NCBI GenBank assembly: GCA_046732465.1
Contig: JBKPND010000011.1
Location: forward strand, 1-64,000
DNA from: DASUPK01 sp046732465
GTDB taxonomy: Bacteria > Actinomycetota > Thermoleophilia > Solirubrobacterales > 70-9
Direction of reading: 5' to 3'
DNA: 64,000 nucleotides
The notes beneath the pieces are model-generated. The model had not been told where the DNA came from. It ran no database searches and saw nothing but the letters and a program-made list of their open reading frames with translations. Below are positions 1-7,937 of this stretch, piece by piece. Each line of letters opens with the position of its first letter. The first letter of the stretch is position 1. Position numbers and translations under genes: made by a program.

Positions 1-459
1 GTCCCGGAGGTCGGCGCCCGCATCATGGATCTGCAGGAGCCCGGCAACAAGATGTCGACGACCGGCGGCACCGAGGCGGGGACGGTCCTCGTCCTCGACG
101 ACCCGAAGACGCTTACGAAGAAGATCAAGAGCGCGGTCACCGATTCGGGCTCCGAGGTGAAGCGTGGGGACGGCAAGGAGGGGATCGCGAACCTGATCCA
201 GATCCTGGCCGTGGCGCGGGGCACCAGCGAGGAGGAGATCGAGAGCGAGTTCAACGGCTCGGGATACGGTGACTTCAAGGCCGCCGTCGCCGATGCCGTG
301 GTCGATTTCCTGGCTCCGGTGCGCGAGCGCTACGAGGAGCTCCGTCCGGACGAGGCCGCACTCGAGGCCACGCTCTCGGCGGGCGCCGAGAAGGCGCGGG
401 CGATCGCGGCGGACACGCTCGCCGACGTGCGCTCGGCGATCGGCATCGGCCCAGGCTGA
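1..459 (+). CDS. trpS: Tryptophan--tRNA ligase, C-terminal part (5' end outside window)
   Basis: Reading is open from base 1 in frame 1 to TGA at 457-459, giving 152 C-terminal residues. The start GARIMDLQ followed by NKMSTT (bases 46-63) is the class I KMSKS signature region of tryptophanyl-tRNA synthetase, which binds ATP during Trp activation. After it come the helical anticodon-binding segments (KSAVTDS, GIANLIQI, and a C-terminal run of Ala/Glu-rich helix). KMSTT instead of KMSKS is common in this enzyme. The Rossmann fold and Trp pocket lie upstream of the window. The identification rests on this C-terminal third, which is distinctive. Confidence 0.93.
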   Translation, partial: VPEVGARIMDLQEPGNKMSTTGGTEAGTVLVLDDPKTLTKKIKSAVTDSGSEVKRGDGKEGIANLIQILAVARGTSEEEIESEFNGSGYGDFKAAVADAVVDFLAPVRERYEELRPDEAALEATLSAGAEKARAIAADTLADVRSAIGIGPG

Positions 460-552
460 TCGCGCGAAAAGTGGGGTTGATCTGCACCGGTCGAGGGTGC
501 TGAACTTCCGAGCTTCGCCGTTAGGGGACATCCAACCGAGAGGGAGTTGGTC

Positions 553-750
553 GTGAAGGAGCACAAGAGGAAGCGGGAGCCTGCGTCGCCGCGCGAGAAC
601 TCGGTGATGCGGATCGATCCCGAGAAGCCCGGCCTGCTCGAGCTCCTGCGCGGCGAGGGCGAGCCCGCGATGCGGGTGCTCGCCTGGGCCGGAGTGTTCG
701 TCCTGCTGCCGCTGTTCATCGCCGGCGCGCTCTCGGCTCTCGGCGGCTGA
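553..750 (+). CDS. Small single-pass membrane protein, unknown function
   Basis: A 65-residue protein with a basic N-terminus (KEHKRKREP), a short soluble part and one C-terminal hydrophobic segment (about residues 42-63, rich in V/L/F/A), so probably a tail-anchored or single-pass membrane protein. I chose GTG at 553 because AGGGAG at 541-546 sits 6 nt upstream; a TTG at 547 in the same frame is too close to that site. It stands alone between trpS and scpA. No family recognised. Confidence 0.6.
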   Translation: MKEHKRKREPASPRENSVMRIDPEKPGLLELLRGEGEPAMRVLAWAGVFVLLPLFIAGALSALGG

Positions 751-805
751 CGAGTTCCGACCGGCCCGCTCCGGCTGGCCGACCCGCCCTCTAAGGTGGG
801 CGCGG

Positions 806-1525
806 ATGACCTCGGTCTCCGAGCTCGATCTCGACCTGGACGTCTTCCAGGGCCCCTTCGATCTGCTGCTGGCCGTTTTGCTCCGCGAGGAGATCTCGCT
901 CGCGGAGGTCCCGCTCGGCGAGATCGTGATCTCCTACCTCGACCGGCTCGGCGAGACCGGGGAGCTCGACCTCGAGACGGTCACCGAGTTCCTGATCCTG
1001 ATTGCGGCGCTCTGCGAGCTCAAGTCGCGGCTGCTGCTGCCCAACGAGGACGGCGCCGACGAGCTCGGCCCGGAGGAGGCGGCCGATGAGCTGCTCGCCC
1101 GGATGCTCGAGTACCGCCGCTACAGCGAGGCCGCCCGGATGCTGAACGAGCGGCTGGAGCGGGAAGGGGGCGTCATGTACCGGTCGGCGCCGCCGCCTCC
1201 GGAACTTCGGCGGGCTGCGCTCGACGCCGCCAAGCAGGCGTACGAGCCCGACCGCCTCGGGGCCGCTCTGGGCGATTTGCTCACGCTGCCGCCGGAGCCG
1301 GACACCCGTCACATCCGCACCACCGTCTCGCTGCAACGCCGGCTGGGGGTCGTACGGGACCTGCTCCGGTCCCGTAGGACGTTGGACTTCGACGATGCCT
1401 TCGGCAACGAGGATCGCTTCACCCAGGCCGTCACGCTGTTCGCGCTGCTCGAGCTCTATCGCCGCGGCGAGGCGACCTGGACCCAGAAGGAGACCTTCGG
1501 ACGGATCGAGGTGGAGGCGCTGTGA
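806..1525 (+). CDS. scpA: Segregation and condensation protein A (ScpA kleisin)
   Basis: A 239-residue kleisin that bridges the SMC heads and recruits ScpB in the bacterial condensin. The N-terminus has the family's FQGPFDLLLAVL pattern, followed by LAEVPLGEIVISYL and an acidic, helical middle; the C-terminus ends in the winged-helix segment (FALLELYRRGEATWTQ) that contacts the SMC head. Its SMC partner is encoded in this window at 44372. The ATG at 806 follows AAGGTGGG; a TAAGGT hexamer at 792-797 also lies 8 nt before it, so an almost leaderless transcript is possible. Its stop overlaps scpB as GTGA. Confidence 0.95.
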   Translation: MTSVSELDLDLDVFQGPFDLLLAVLLREEISLAEVPLGEIVISYLDRLGETGELDLETVTEFLILIAALCELKSRLLLPNEDGADELGPEEAADELLARMLEYRRYSEAARMLNERLEREGGVMYRSAPPPPELRRAALDAAKQAYEPDRLGAALGDLLTLPPEPDTRHIRTTVSLQRRLGVVRDLLRSRRTLDFDDAFGNEDRFTQAVTLFALLELYRRGEATWTQKETFGRIEVEAL

Positions 1526-2094
1526 GTGACCCGCTGATGACCACCGTCGAGGCACTGCTCTTCCTCTCGCCGGAGCCGGTCTCGGCCGCCGAGCTGGCCG
1601 AGGCGATCGAGGTCGACGAGGAAGCGGTGGCCCAGGCGATCGACGAGCTGGAGCGTCGGCTGGGGGCCGATGGGCGCGGCGTTCAGGTTCGGCGCGTCGC
1701 CGGCGGCGTCACGCTGGCCGGTGTTCCCGAGGCGGAGGGGGCCGCCCGCCGCCTGCTGGCCAAGCCTCGAACCCCGCCGCTCACGCAGGCACAGGCCGAG
1801 GTGCTCGCGATCGTGGCGTACCTGCAGCCGGTCTCCCGGCCCGAGATCGCGCGGATCCGCGGCGTCTCGTCGGATTCGGCAGTTGCCAGCCTCACCGAGA
1901 GGGGCATGATCGAGGAGCGGGGCAGGACCCGGTTCGGGGCGGTCACCTACGGGACCACCGCGCTGTTCGAGAAGCTCTTCGGCCTCTCCGGCCTGGACGC
2001 GCTGCCCGACCCGGCCCAGTTCGACCCGACGCCCGAGGACGAGCGCGAGCTGCGGGATCGCCTGCTGAAGGCGGGTGAGCAGCGGGCCGAGTGA
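1522..2094 (+). CDS. scpB: Segregation and condensation protein B (ScpB)
   Basis: A 190-residue protein with the two winged-helix domains of ScpB: an N-terminal one (VEALLFLSPEPVSAAELAEAI) and a second with the signature QAEVLAIVAYLQPVSRPEIARIRGV, ending in TTALFEKLFGLSGLDALP. ScpB dimerises and binds the ScpA middle region. The GTG start at 1522 overlaps the scpA TGA by 4 nt, so the two are translationally coupled, which suits a fixed-stoichiometry complex. Its own TGA overlaps the next gene's GTG in the same way. Confidence 0.95.
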   Translation: MSDPLMTTVEALLFLSPEPVSAAELAEAIEVDEEAVAQAIDELERRLGADGRGVQVRRVAGGVTLAGVPEAEGAARRLLAKPRTPPLTQAQAEVLAIVAYLQPVSRPEIARIRGVSSDSAVASLTERGMIEERGRTRFGAVTYGTTALFEKLFGLSGLDALPDPAQFDPTPEDERELRDRLLKAGEQRAE

Positions 2095-2843
2095 GGGCCA
2101 GTCTCGCGGTGGCCCTGGCGCTCGCCGCCGTGGCGGCGGGGGTCTCCGGCGGCGGGGCGGCAGCCGACACGGCGGCCTCGACCGCGACCAAGCGAGAGGT
2201 TCTGGGCCGCTCGGTCCAGAAGCGGGCGATCACGGCGGTCCAGGTGGGCGATCCGGCCGGGGCACGCGTGGCGCTGGTGGTCGGCGTGATCCACGGGGAT
2301 GAGCGTGCGGGGCTCCGCATCGTGAGAGCGCTCAAGCGGGAAGCGGCGGCCCACCCCAGTGCGCTCTCGGGCACGCAACTCTGGGCGGTCGCGACGGTTA
2401 ACCCGGATGGGCTCCGGGCACACACGCGCAAGAACGCGCATGGGGTGGACCTGAACCGAAACTTCCCGTATCGATGGCGCGGCAACGTCCCACACTCGAA
2501 CGGCTACTACCCGGGTCCGAGGGCAGCGTCGGAGCCGGAGACGCGCGCCGTGATGGCGTTCGTCCGCCGGATCCGGCCGGATCTCTCGATCTGGTACCAC
2601 CAGCCCTGGGGCGCGGTGCTCGCCTGTCACGGCAATCCGCAGGTCGCCGTGGAATACGCGAAGCTGGTCGGCATGCCCACGAGCTGCAGGGGAAGCGGGC
2701 TGCGCGGCACGGCGATCAGCTGGGAGACGCACGCGATCCCGGAGAGCGCAGCTTTCGTGGTCGAGATGCCGCCGGGCGGGATCAGCGGCCGCACCGCGAA
2801 CCGGCAGGCCCGGGCGGCCCTGACCATTGCGGAGGGCCGCTGA
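2091..2843 (+). CDS. Secreted M14-family zinc carboxypeptidase / murein peptide amidase-like
   Basis: A 250-residue protein with a cleavable-looking signal peptide (RASLAVALALAAVAAGVSGG, Ala cluster near residues 22-28). Metallocarboxypeptidase M14 motifs follow in order: HGDE (zinc His and Glu, about residue 66), NPDG, GVDLNRNFPY, YHQPWG and FVVEMPPG, where the Glu fits the catalytic base. The size and the NPDGL/NRNFP pattern resemble MpaA-like enzymes that trim peptidoglycan peptides. It is coupled to scpB by GTGA, an unusual place for a wall enzyme. Substrate is inferred; a general secreted carboxypeptidase is the alternative. Confidence 0.82.
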   Translation: MRASLAVALALAAVAAGVSGGGAAADTAASTATKREVLGRSVQKRAITAVQVGDPAGARVALVVGVIHGDERAGLRIVRALKREAAAHPSALSGTQLWAVATVNPDGLRAHTRKNAHGVDLNRNFPYRWRGNVPHSNGYYPGPRAASEPETRAVMAFVRRIRPDLSIWYHQPWGAVLACHGNPQVAVEYAKLVGMPTSCRGSGLRGTAISWETHAIPESAAFVVEMPPGGISGRTANRQARAALTIAEGR

Positions 2844-2844
2844 G

Positions 2845-3525
2845 ATGAGCCGACTCCTGGCGGCGGTCACGATCGTCGCGGTGGCGGTTGGCCTTGGGGC
2901 CCAGGGCGGTGCCGGCGCGTCGCCCCCGCCAGCCTCGACCTCGGCTGCGGCGAAGCCGCCGATCCACAAGAAGCTAATCCCGTTCCCGAAGAAGCGGAAG
3001 CGGGAGACGGCGGCGTACTCGAAGGATCACTACGGGCAGTACAAGTGGCGACTGAACAACCCGCAGGTGATCGTCGAGCACTACGCGGAGGCGGGGAGCA
3101 TCTCGTCGATCTTCAACACGTTCGCGCCCGACCGGCCGGACGTCGAGTTCCACCAGCTGCCCGGCGTCTGCTCGCACTTCGCGGTGGCGGCCGGCGGCGG
3201 GATCTTCAAGTTCGTCCCCGTCTCGATCCGCTGCCGGCACACGGTTGGACTCAACTGGACCGCGATCGGCATCGAGCACGTCGGCTTCTCCGACCAGGAC
3301 ATCCTCAACCGGCCGGCGCAACTGAACGCCTCGTTGCGCCTCACCCAGTGGCTGCGGTGCAGGTTCGGCATCCCGGTCAAGCAGGTGATCGGCCACAACG
3401 AGAGCCTCTCCTCGCCGTTCTACAAGGAGCTCGATCCGCGCTTCAAGGGGCAAACGCACGGCGACTGGACCCACGCCGACATGCAGGTCTACCGCTCGGA
3501 CCTCGCCAAGCTCGGCGACTGTTGA
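2845..3525 (+). CDS. Secreted N-acetylmuramoyl-L-alanine amidase (Amidase_2/PGRP-like)
   Basis: A 226-residue exported protein: signal peptide (LLAAVTIVAVAVGLGAQGGAGA), a Pro/Lys-rich linker, then an amidase_2/PGRP-type domain from about residue 55. Visible ligands and neighbours are VEHYAE, VCSHFAVA, IGIEHVG, VIGHNESL and THGDWTH, fitting the two zinc His and the catalytic region of amidases that split muramic acid from the stem peptide. ATG at 2845 follows GGAGG (2831-2835). An upstream in-frame TTG at 2827 overlaps the previous gene and is less likely. It follows the M14 peptidase by one base and is coupled to the next gene by TTGA. Confidence 0.83.
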   Translation: MSRLLAAVTIVAVAVGLGAQGGAGASPPPASTSAAAKPPIHKKLIPFPKKRKRETAAYSKDHYGQYKWRLNNPQVIVEHYAEAGSISSIFNTFAPDRPDVEFHQLPGVCSHFAVAAGGGIFKFVPVSIRCRHTVGLNWTAIGIEHVGFSDQDILNRPAQLNASLRLTQWLRCRFGIPVKQVIGHNESLSSPFYKELDPRFKGQTHGDWTHADMQVYRSDLAKLGDC

Positions 3526-4217
3526 GGCTCGCCAAGTACCTCGCCCATGCCGGAGTCGCCTCGCGCCGCGCCGCCGAGCGGCTGATCGCCGACGGCAGGG
3601 TGCGGGTGGGCGGCGAGGTGGTCACCGATCCTGCTCGCGACGTGGACGAGGGGTCGGGCGTGGAGGTGGACGGTCGCCCGCTGGAGCCCGAGCCCCGCGA
3701 GGTCTGGGCGGTGAACAAGCCGAAGGGAGTCGTCTCGACCGCCCGTGAACCGGGCAAGCGCCGCGCGGTCACCCAGCTGGTTGACTCACCGCGCCGGCTC
3801 TATCCGGTCGGTCGCCTCGACGCCGATTCAACCGGCCTGATCCTGGTGACGAACGACGGCGAGCTGGCGAATCGCCTCACCCACCCGCGCTACGGCGTCC
3901 GGAAGACCTACCTGGTGGAGCTCAACGAGCCCCCATCCGAGGCCGATCTGGATCGGCTGAGAAGGGGTGTCGAGCTCGAGGACGGCCCGACGGTCCCGGC
4001 CGAGGTGGAGCGCCTCGGCGAGCGCGAGGTCGAGATCACGATCCGGGAGGGCCGCAAGCGCCAAGTGCGCCGGATGGCCGAGGCGATCGGCAACGGCGTG
4101 GATGCGTTGACCCGGATCCGGATCGGGTCCCTCGAGCTCGGGGACCTGCGCCGGGGAGAGGCCCGACGGCTCGATCGCAGGGAGATCGACGCCCTCTGGA
4201 AAGATTCCGCGCCATGA
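3522..4217 (+). CDS. rluB: Pseudouridine synthase, RluB/RsuA family
   Basis: A 231-residue enzyme with an N-terminal S4 RNA-binding domain (RLAKYLAHAGVASRRAAERLI) and an RsuA-type catalytic domain. NKPKGVVST is followed by VGRLDADSTGLILVTND, whose GRLD Asp is the conserved catalytic residue; then KTYLVEL and REGRKRQVRRMAEAIG. It likely makes pseudouridine 2605-type modifications in 23S rRNA; 16S specificity cannot be excluded. Linkage to scpAB is widespread in Gram-positive bacteria. The TTG start at 3522 overlaps the amidase TGA, and its own TGA overlaps aroH as ATGA. Confidence 0.9.
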   Translation: MRLAKYLAHAGVASRRAAERLIADGRVRVGGEVVTDPARDVDEGSGVEVDGRPLEPEPREVWAVNKPKGVVSTAREPGKRRAVTQLVDSPRRLYPVGRLDADSTGLILVTNDGELANRLTHPRYGVRKTYLVELNEPPSEADLDRLRRGVELEDGPTVPAEVERLGEREVEITIREGRKRQVRRMAEAIGNGVDALTRIRIGSLELGDLRRGEARRLDRREIDALWKDSAP

Positions 4218-4591
4218 CTGAGGATCTCCGACTGTGGGCCGTCCGGGGCGCGACCAAATCGCGCAGCAACAATCCCGAGACGATCATCGCGGCTACCGAG
4301 GAGCTGATGCGCGAGCTGATCGCCCGCAACGAGCTCACCCCGGAGCGCATCGTGAGCTGCATCTTCACCTCGACCCACGACCTGAATGCCGAGTTCCCGG
4401 CGGTCGCCGCGCGCAAGCTGGGCCTCGACAAGGTCCCGTTGCTCTGCGCGCAGGAAGTCGACGTGCCCGGGGCGATGGTTTCCGTGATCCGCACCTTGGT
4501 CCACTACTACGCCCCGAGGGACCACACACCCGCTCACGCCTATCTCGGCGAGGCCCAGGAGCTGCGCTCGGATCTGAAGGCGGCGCAGTAG
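4214..4591 (+). CDS. aroH: Chorismate mutase, AroH type
   Basis: A 125-residue monofunctional chorismate mutase of the trimeric Bacillus subtilis class, converting chorismate to prephenate. Active-site features of that fold are visible: Arg in LWAVRGAT near the N-terminus, DLNAEFPA, and CAQEVDVPGAM followed by IRTLVHY, where the Glu and Arg correspond to the substrate-stabilising pair. The length matches the family (about 120-127). It overlaps rluB by ATGA and the GNAT gene by one base. TyrA and AroA of the same pathway are encoded downstream. Confidence 0.95.
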   Translation: MTEDLRLWAVRGATKSRSNNPETIIAATEELMRELIARNELTPERIVSCIFTSTHDLNAEFPAVAARKLGLDKVPLLCAQEVDVPGAMVSVIRTLVHYYAPRDHTPAHAYLGEAQELRSDLKAAQ

Positions 4592-5175
4592 TGGAGGCAG
4601 GATCCGTCCGGGTCCGCGACGCGACACCGGATGACACCGAGTCGATCGTCGCCGTCACGGCCGCGGGCTGGCGTACCGCGTACCGGGACATCGTCGCCCA
4701 GGACAAGCTCGCCGAGCTGCCACTCGCGCGCTGGCGCCACGAGGTGCAGGTCGGCCTGCGCCGCCCGGTCGAGGACGCGTTCAGCTACGTCGCCGAGATC
4801 AACGGCGTCTTCGCCGGCTACTGCTTCGTCGCCGCGCCCTCCCGCGAGCCGGACCTCGGGCGAAAGGTGGCGGAGCTGGTCGCGATCTACGTGGAGCCGG
4901 AGAGGTGGGGAGAGGGCGCCGGGTCAGCCCTGATGCACTCCGCGCTTGCGCGACTCGTAGACCTCCCCTACGACGAGGTCGTCCTCTGGACGTTCAAGGA
5001 GAACGCGCCCGCCATCGCCTTCTACGAGCGACACGGCTGGAGGCGCGACGGCGATGAGAAGGTCCATCCGCGGACCGAGGCGGTGGCGATCAGGTTGCGG
5101 CACCCGGCCCAGCTCGAGCGGCGGCCACAAACCTCGCCACCGGATCACGAGAGGCAACAATGGGGCCCGCAATGA
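4591..5175 (+). CDS. GNAT-family N-acetyltransferase
   Basis: A 194-residue GNAT protein. The N-terminal strand-helix VRVRDATPDDTESIVAV and the later VAIYVEPERWGEGAGSALM (acetyl-CoA pyrophosphate loop, Q/RxxGxG/A type) and FYERHGWRRDGDE form the standard fold. The substrate is not evident. The start GTG at 4591 shares a G with the aroH TAG; no separate SD is needed if coupled. The 3' end overlaps hisC by 16 bases. Membership in an aromatic amino acid operon may be incidental. Confidence 0.85.
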   Translation: MEAGSVRVRDATPDDTESIVAVTAAGWRTAYRDIVAQDKLAELPLARWRHEVQVGLRRPVEDAFSYVAEINGVFAGYCFVAAPSREPDLGRKVAELVAIYVEPERWGEGAGSALMHSALARLVDLPYDEVVLWTFKENAPAIAFYERHGWRRDGDEKVHPRTEAVAIRLRHPAQLERRPQTSPPDHERQQWGPQ

Positions 5176-6263
5176 CGATCACCTTCGCCGAGAAGCTCTC
5201 GCGGATTCCGCACTACGAGCCGGGGACCTCACTGGACGACGCCAAGGCGCGCGCCGAGACCACCGACGCGATCAAGCTCGCGTCGAACGAGTCCCCGTTT
5301 CCACCGCACCCGGCCGTCATCGACGCGATCGGTCGGGCCGCGTCGGGGATCAACCGCTACCCGGACCCGGACGCACGTGCCCTCCGGCGCGCGATCGCCG
5401 ATCACCACGAGACCGACCCGGCCCGCATCGCCGTGTCGAACGGCTCCTGTGAGCTCCTGCTGGCCGCCGCGCTCGCCCTCTGTGAGGAGGACGACGAGAT
5501 CCTCTTCGCCTGGCCCTCCTTCTCGATCTATCCCTACCTGGCGCCGCTCTGCGGCGCGCGGGAGATCCGGGTGCCGCTCGCGGACGGCTACGTCCACGAC
5601 CTCGACGCGATGTTGGAGGAGGTCACGGCCGCCACCCAGCTGCTGATCGTCTGCAACCCGAACAACCCGACCGCGACCCACATCCCCGCCGAGCGGATCG
5701 GCGCCTTCGTCGAGAGCGTCCCCGACCGCACCACGATCATCCTCGACGAGGCCTACGTCGAGTACCAGACCAACGACGACCCGGACACCACGCTCGATCT
5801 GCTCGCGAAGCACCCGAACCTCGTGCTGTTGCGCACCTTCAGCAAGTGCCACGGGCTCGCGGGGCTCCGGGTCGGCTACGCGCTCTGCTCGCCGCAGTTC
5901 CGAGCTGCCGTCGACGCGGTACGCCAGCCGTTCAGCGTGAACGCGCTCGCGCAGGCCGCGGCGACGGAGGCGATCCGCCACCAGGACGACGTCGCCGACC
6001 GCGTCGAGAAGAACGTGATCGAGCGGGTCTTGGTGGACGAGGCTCTCAGCGAGATGGGCTTCGAGACGGCGGATTCGCAGGCGAACTTCTCCTGGTTCTC
6101 ACTCGGCGACCTCGACGAGGACGAGGTGGTGGAGTCCCTCGCCAAGGCCGGGGTGGCGGTGCGGCCGGGCACTCCGCTTGGCGGACCAGGCCATCTGCGG
6201 GTGACCTACGGCACGCGCGCCGAGAACGAGCGCTTCCTCTCCGCTCTCGGCGAGCTGGCTTGA
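5160..6263 (+). CDS. hisC: Histidinol-phosphate aminotransferase family (HisC/aromatic aminotransferase)
   Basis: A 367-residue fold-type I PLP aminotransferase. Motifs: SNESPFPP, NRYPDPDA, NGSCELLL, CNPNNPTATHIP, ILDEAYVEY and TFSKCHGLAGLRVGYA, with the PLP Lys near residue 229; the C-terminus has VRPGTPLG and LRVTYG. The family takes histidinol phosphate, and some members also transaminate phenylpyruvate or hydroxyphenylpyruvate. Sitting between aroH and the DAHP synthase/tyrA/aroA genes with no other his gene in the window, an aromatic role is plausible. The ATG at 5160 has GAGAGG 5 nt upstream; ATG 5172 is the alternative. Confidence 0.9.
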   Translation: MGPAMTITFAEKLSRIPHYEPGTSLDDAKARAETTDAIKLASNESPFPPHPAVIDAIGRAASGINRYPDPDARALRRAIADHHETDPARIAVSNGSCELLLAAALALCEEDDEILFAWPSFSIYPYLAPLCGAREIRVPLADGYVHDLDAMLEEVTAATQLLIVCNPNNPTATHIPAERIGAFVESVPDRTTIILDEAYVEYQTNDDPDTTLDLLAKHPNLVLLRTFSKCHGLAGLRVGYALCSPQFRAAVDAVRQPFSVNALAQAAATEAIRHQDDVADRVEKNVIERVLVDEALSEMGFETADSQANFSWFSLGDLDEDEVVESLAKAGVAVRPGTPLGGPGHLRVTYGTRAENERFLSALGELA

Positions 6264-6285
6264 TCGCGGTCGCCGCGGGCTGAGC

Positions 6286-7128
6286 ATGCTGGCAATCGCG
6301 TTGGCGCTCGGCTCCAGCCTCGCCTGGGGCGTCTCGGACTTTCTCGGCGGGCTGAAGAGCCGAAGCGTGCCCTTGCTCGGCGTCCTCTTCGTTTCCCAGG
6401 GGACCGCACTGATCCTCCTCTCGCTCGCAGTGGCGTCGTACGGGGGCGGCCCGCCCAGCGGGACCTTCCTCCTCTACGCCGCGCTCGCCGGGATCGCGGA
6501 GGCTCTCGGAGTCGCCGCCCTTTACCGGGGGCTGGCCGTGGGCGTCATGAGCATCGTCGCACCGGTCGCGGCCACCGCACCGGTGGTTCCGGTCGTGGTA
6601 GGGCTCGCCCTGGGCGAGATCCCGTCCGCCCTCCAGGGCTTCGGCATCGCACTGGGCGCGCTCGGGATCGTCGTCACGGCCTGGCAGCCCGGGAGCGGGG
6701 CGGCGGCCCGCCGGGGAGTGAGCACGAGCCTGCTGTTCGGCGGGCTCACCGCGCTGGGATTCGGCAGCTTCTACGTCGCCATGGACGCCGCGAGCGAGGG
6801 AGAGATCCCCTGGGCCTTGATGGTCGCGCGACTTGCTGCCTTGACGGCGTTCGCCGCCGCGTTCCTGATCGCCCGGCCGAGGGTCGCCATGGGGCGAGCC
6901 GACGTTCCCGTGATCATCGGCATCGGCGTGCTGATCATCGCCGGGGACTCGATGTACGCGACCGCCTCCACCCACGGCCTGCTGAGCGTGGTGGCGGTGC
7001 TGAGCACCCTGTATCCGGTCGTCACGATCGCCCTCGCCCGCGCCTTCATCGGCGAGCGAATCGAGAGACAGCAGAGCGTCGGGATCGGGATGTGCGTGGG
7101 CGGCGTCGTGGCAATGTCCGCTGGCTGA
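6286..7128 (+). CDS. EamA/DMT-family membrane transporter
   Basis: A 280-residue, very hydrophobic protein with about ten membrane segments in two repeated halves, as in EamA drug/metabolite transporters. The start LAIALALGSSLAWGVSDFLGG and the halfway segment LLFGGLTALGFGSFYVAMDA match the family's repeat starts, and the end ALARAFIGERIERQQSVGIGM matches the conserved last helices. Substrate unknown; location behind hisC makes export of an amino acid or aromatic compound possible, but that is only inference. No clear SD before ATG 6286, 22 nt after hisC. Confidence 0.85.
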   Translation: MLAIALALGSSLAWGVSDFLGGLKSRSVPLLGVLFVSQGTALILLSLAVASYGGGPPSGTFLLYAALAGIAEALGVAALYRGLAVGVMSIVAPVAATAPVVPVVVGLALGEIPSALQGFGIALGALGIVVTAWQPGSGAAARRGVSTSLLFGGLTALGFGSFYVAMDAASEGEIPWALMVARLAALTAFAAAFLIARPRVAMGRADVPVIIGIGVLIIAGDSMYATASTHGLLSVVAVLSTLYPVVTIALARAFIGERIERQQSVGIGMCVGGVVAMSAG

Positions 7129-7149
7129 AATCCCAGGAGAGGAGACCCC

Positions 7150-7803
7150 ATGAGTGATTCCCAGCAGCTCCTGACGGCCCTGACCACCGAGCACTTCACC
7201 CTCCAGGGGGCGAGGTCGCAGACCATGAGTGAGAGCTCGGCGCGGGCCTCGCTCTACGTCTTCTCCGTGTCCAGTGCGCTCGTCGCCCTCGGCTTCATCA
7301 GCCAGGTCTCCCGCCTGGGTGACCTGTTCAACGCCTTCGCGCTCACGGTGCTGCCGACGCTCTACGTGCTCGGCGTGGTCACCTTCATCCGCTTGGTGGA
7401 GTGCGGGGCCGAAGACTTTCGGTACGGCATGGCAATCAATCGGATCCGCGGCTACTACCGGGAGGTCGCCGCCGACCGCGCAGATCTCTTCCTTCTGTCC
7501 GGCCACGACGACGGCGCGGGTGTCTTCGAAAACATGGGCATTCCGGCGGAGGGGCGCAAGCCGATCTTCGCCTTCTCCAGCGCGATCGCCGTGATCAATG
7601 GGGTGGTCGGTGGAGCGGCGGTGGCCCTGGCGCTCGGGGCGCTCCTCGACGCGTCGCTCGGGATCTGCGTCCTCGTCGGTGCCGTCACCGCGATCGGCTC
7701 GGTGATCGGGTGGATCCGGTACGCCGACGTTCTGCTCGACGCGCGGGCGGCGGAGGTTCGGCCCATGTTCCCGACCCCTGGACAGTCTCACCCGACCGGA
7801 TAG
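7150..7803 (+). CDS. Membrane protein of unknown function
   Basis: A 217-residue protein with a soluble N-terminus (residues 1-35), two hydrophobic stretches (about 36-50 and 57-77), a charged region including RIRGYYREVAADRADLF, and two further hydrophobic stretches (about 142-160 and 165-180), so roughly four membrane passes. The start ATG 7150 has a strong SD (GGAGAGGAG ending about 7 nt upstream), unlike the leaderless neighbours. I do not recognise a family. It lies directly upstream of the aromatic leader region. Confidence 0.65.
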   Translation: MSDSQQLLTALTTEHFTLQGARSQTMSESSARASLYVFSVSSALVALGFISQVSRLGDLFNAFALTVLPTLYVLGVVTFIRLVECGAEDFRYGMAINRIRGYYREVAADRADLFLLSGHDDGAGVFENMGIPAEGRKPIFAFSSAIAVINGVVGGAAVALALGALLDASLGICVLVGAVTAIGSVIGWIRYADVLLDARAAEVRPMFPTPGQSHPTG

Positions 7804-7847
7804 CAGTCGTCCACCGAAGGAATGTCCGTCTGCTTCAATGTCCGCGA

Positions 7848-7937
7848 ATGAAGCACCGAGGCACGCACCCGGATTCAGCCCCGAGCCGCGACGCGGCTCC
7901 GACGCGTGCCTACTTCTACTTCTGGCGATTTACCTAG
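7848..7937 (+). CDS. Aromatic amino acid leader peptide (29 aa) upstream of DAHP synthase
   Basis: A small frame ATG 7848 to TAG 7935 encodes 29 residues. The last eight sense codons are Tyr-Phe-Tyr-Phe-Trp-Arg-Phe-Thr (7911-7934): six aromatic residues in seven codons covering all three aromatic amino acids. The frame lies in the 287-nt gap before the gene for the committing step of aromatic synthesis, and is flanked by stem-loops, the classic set-up of ribosome-mediated attenuation. The start codon choice is uncertain, since the frame is open further upstream; no clear SD is seen. Leader peptides before amino acid genes are established in Actinobacteria; this assignment is inference from sequence. 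Confidence 0.72.
   Translation: MKHRGTHPDSAPSRDAAPTRAYFYFWRFT

Noticed and set aside
6046..7791. 581-codon minus-strand open frame opposite the DMT transporter and neighbour
   Set aside because: Arg/Gly/Asp/His-rich composition typical of a shadow frame in GC-rich DNA; the plus-strand genes have clear motifs and membrane segments.
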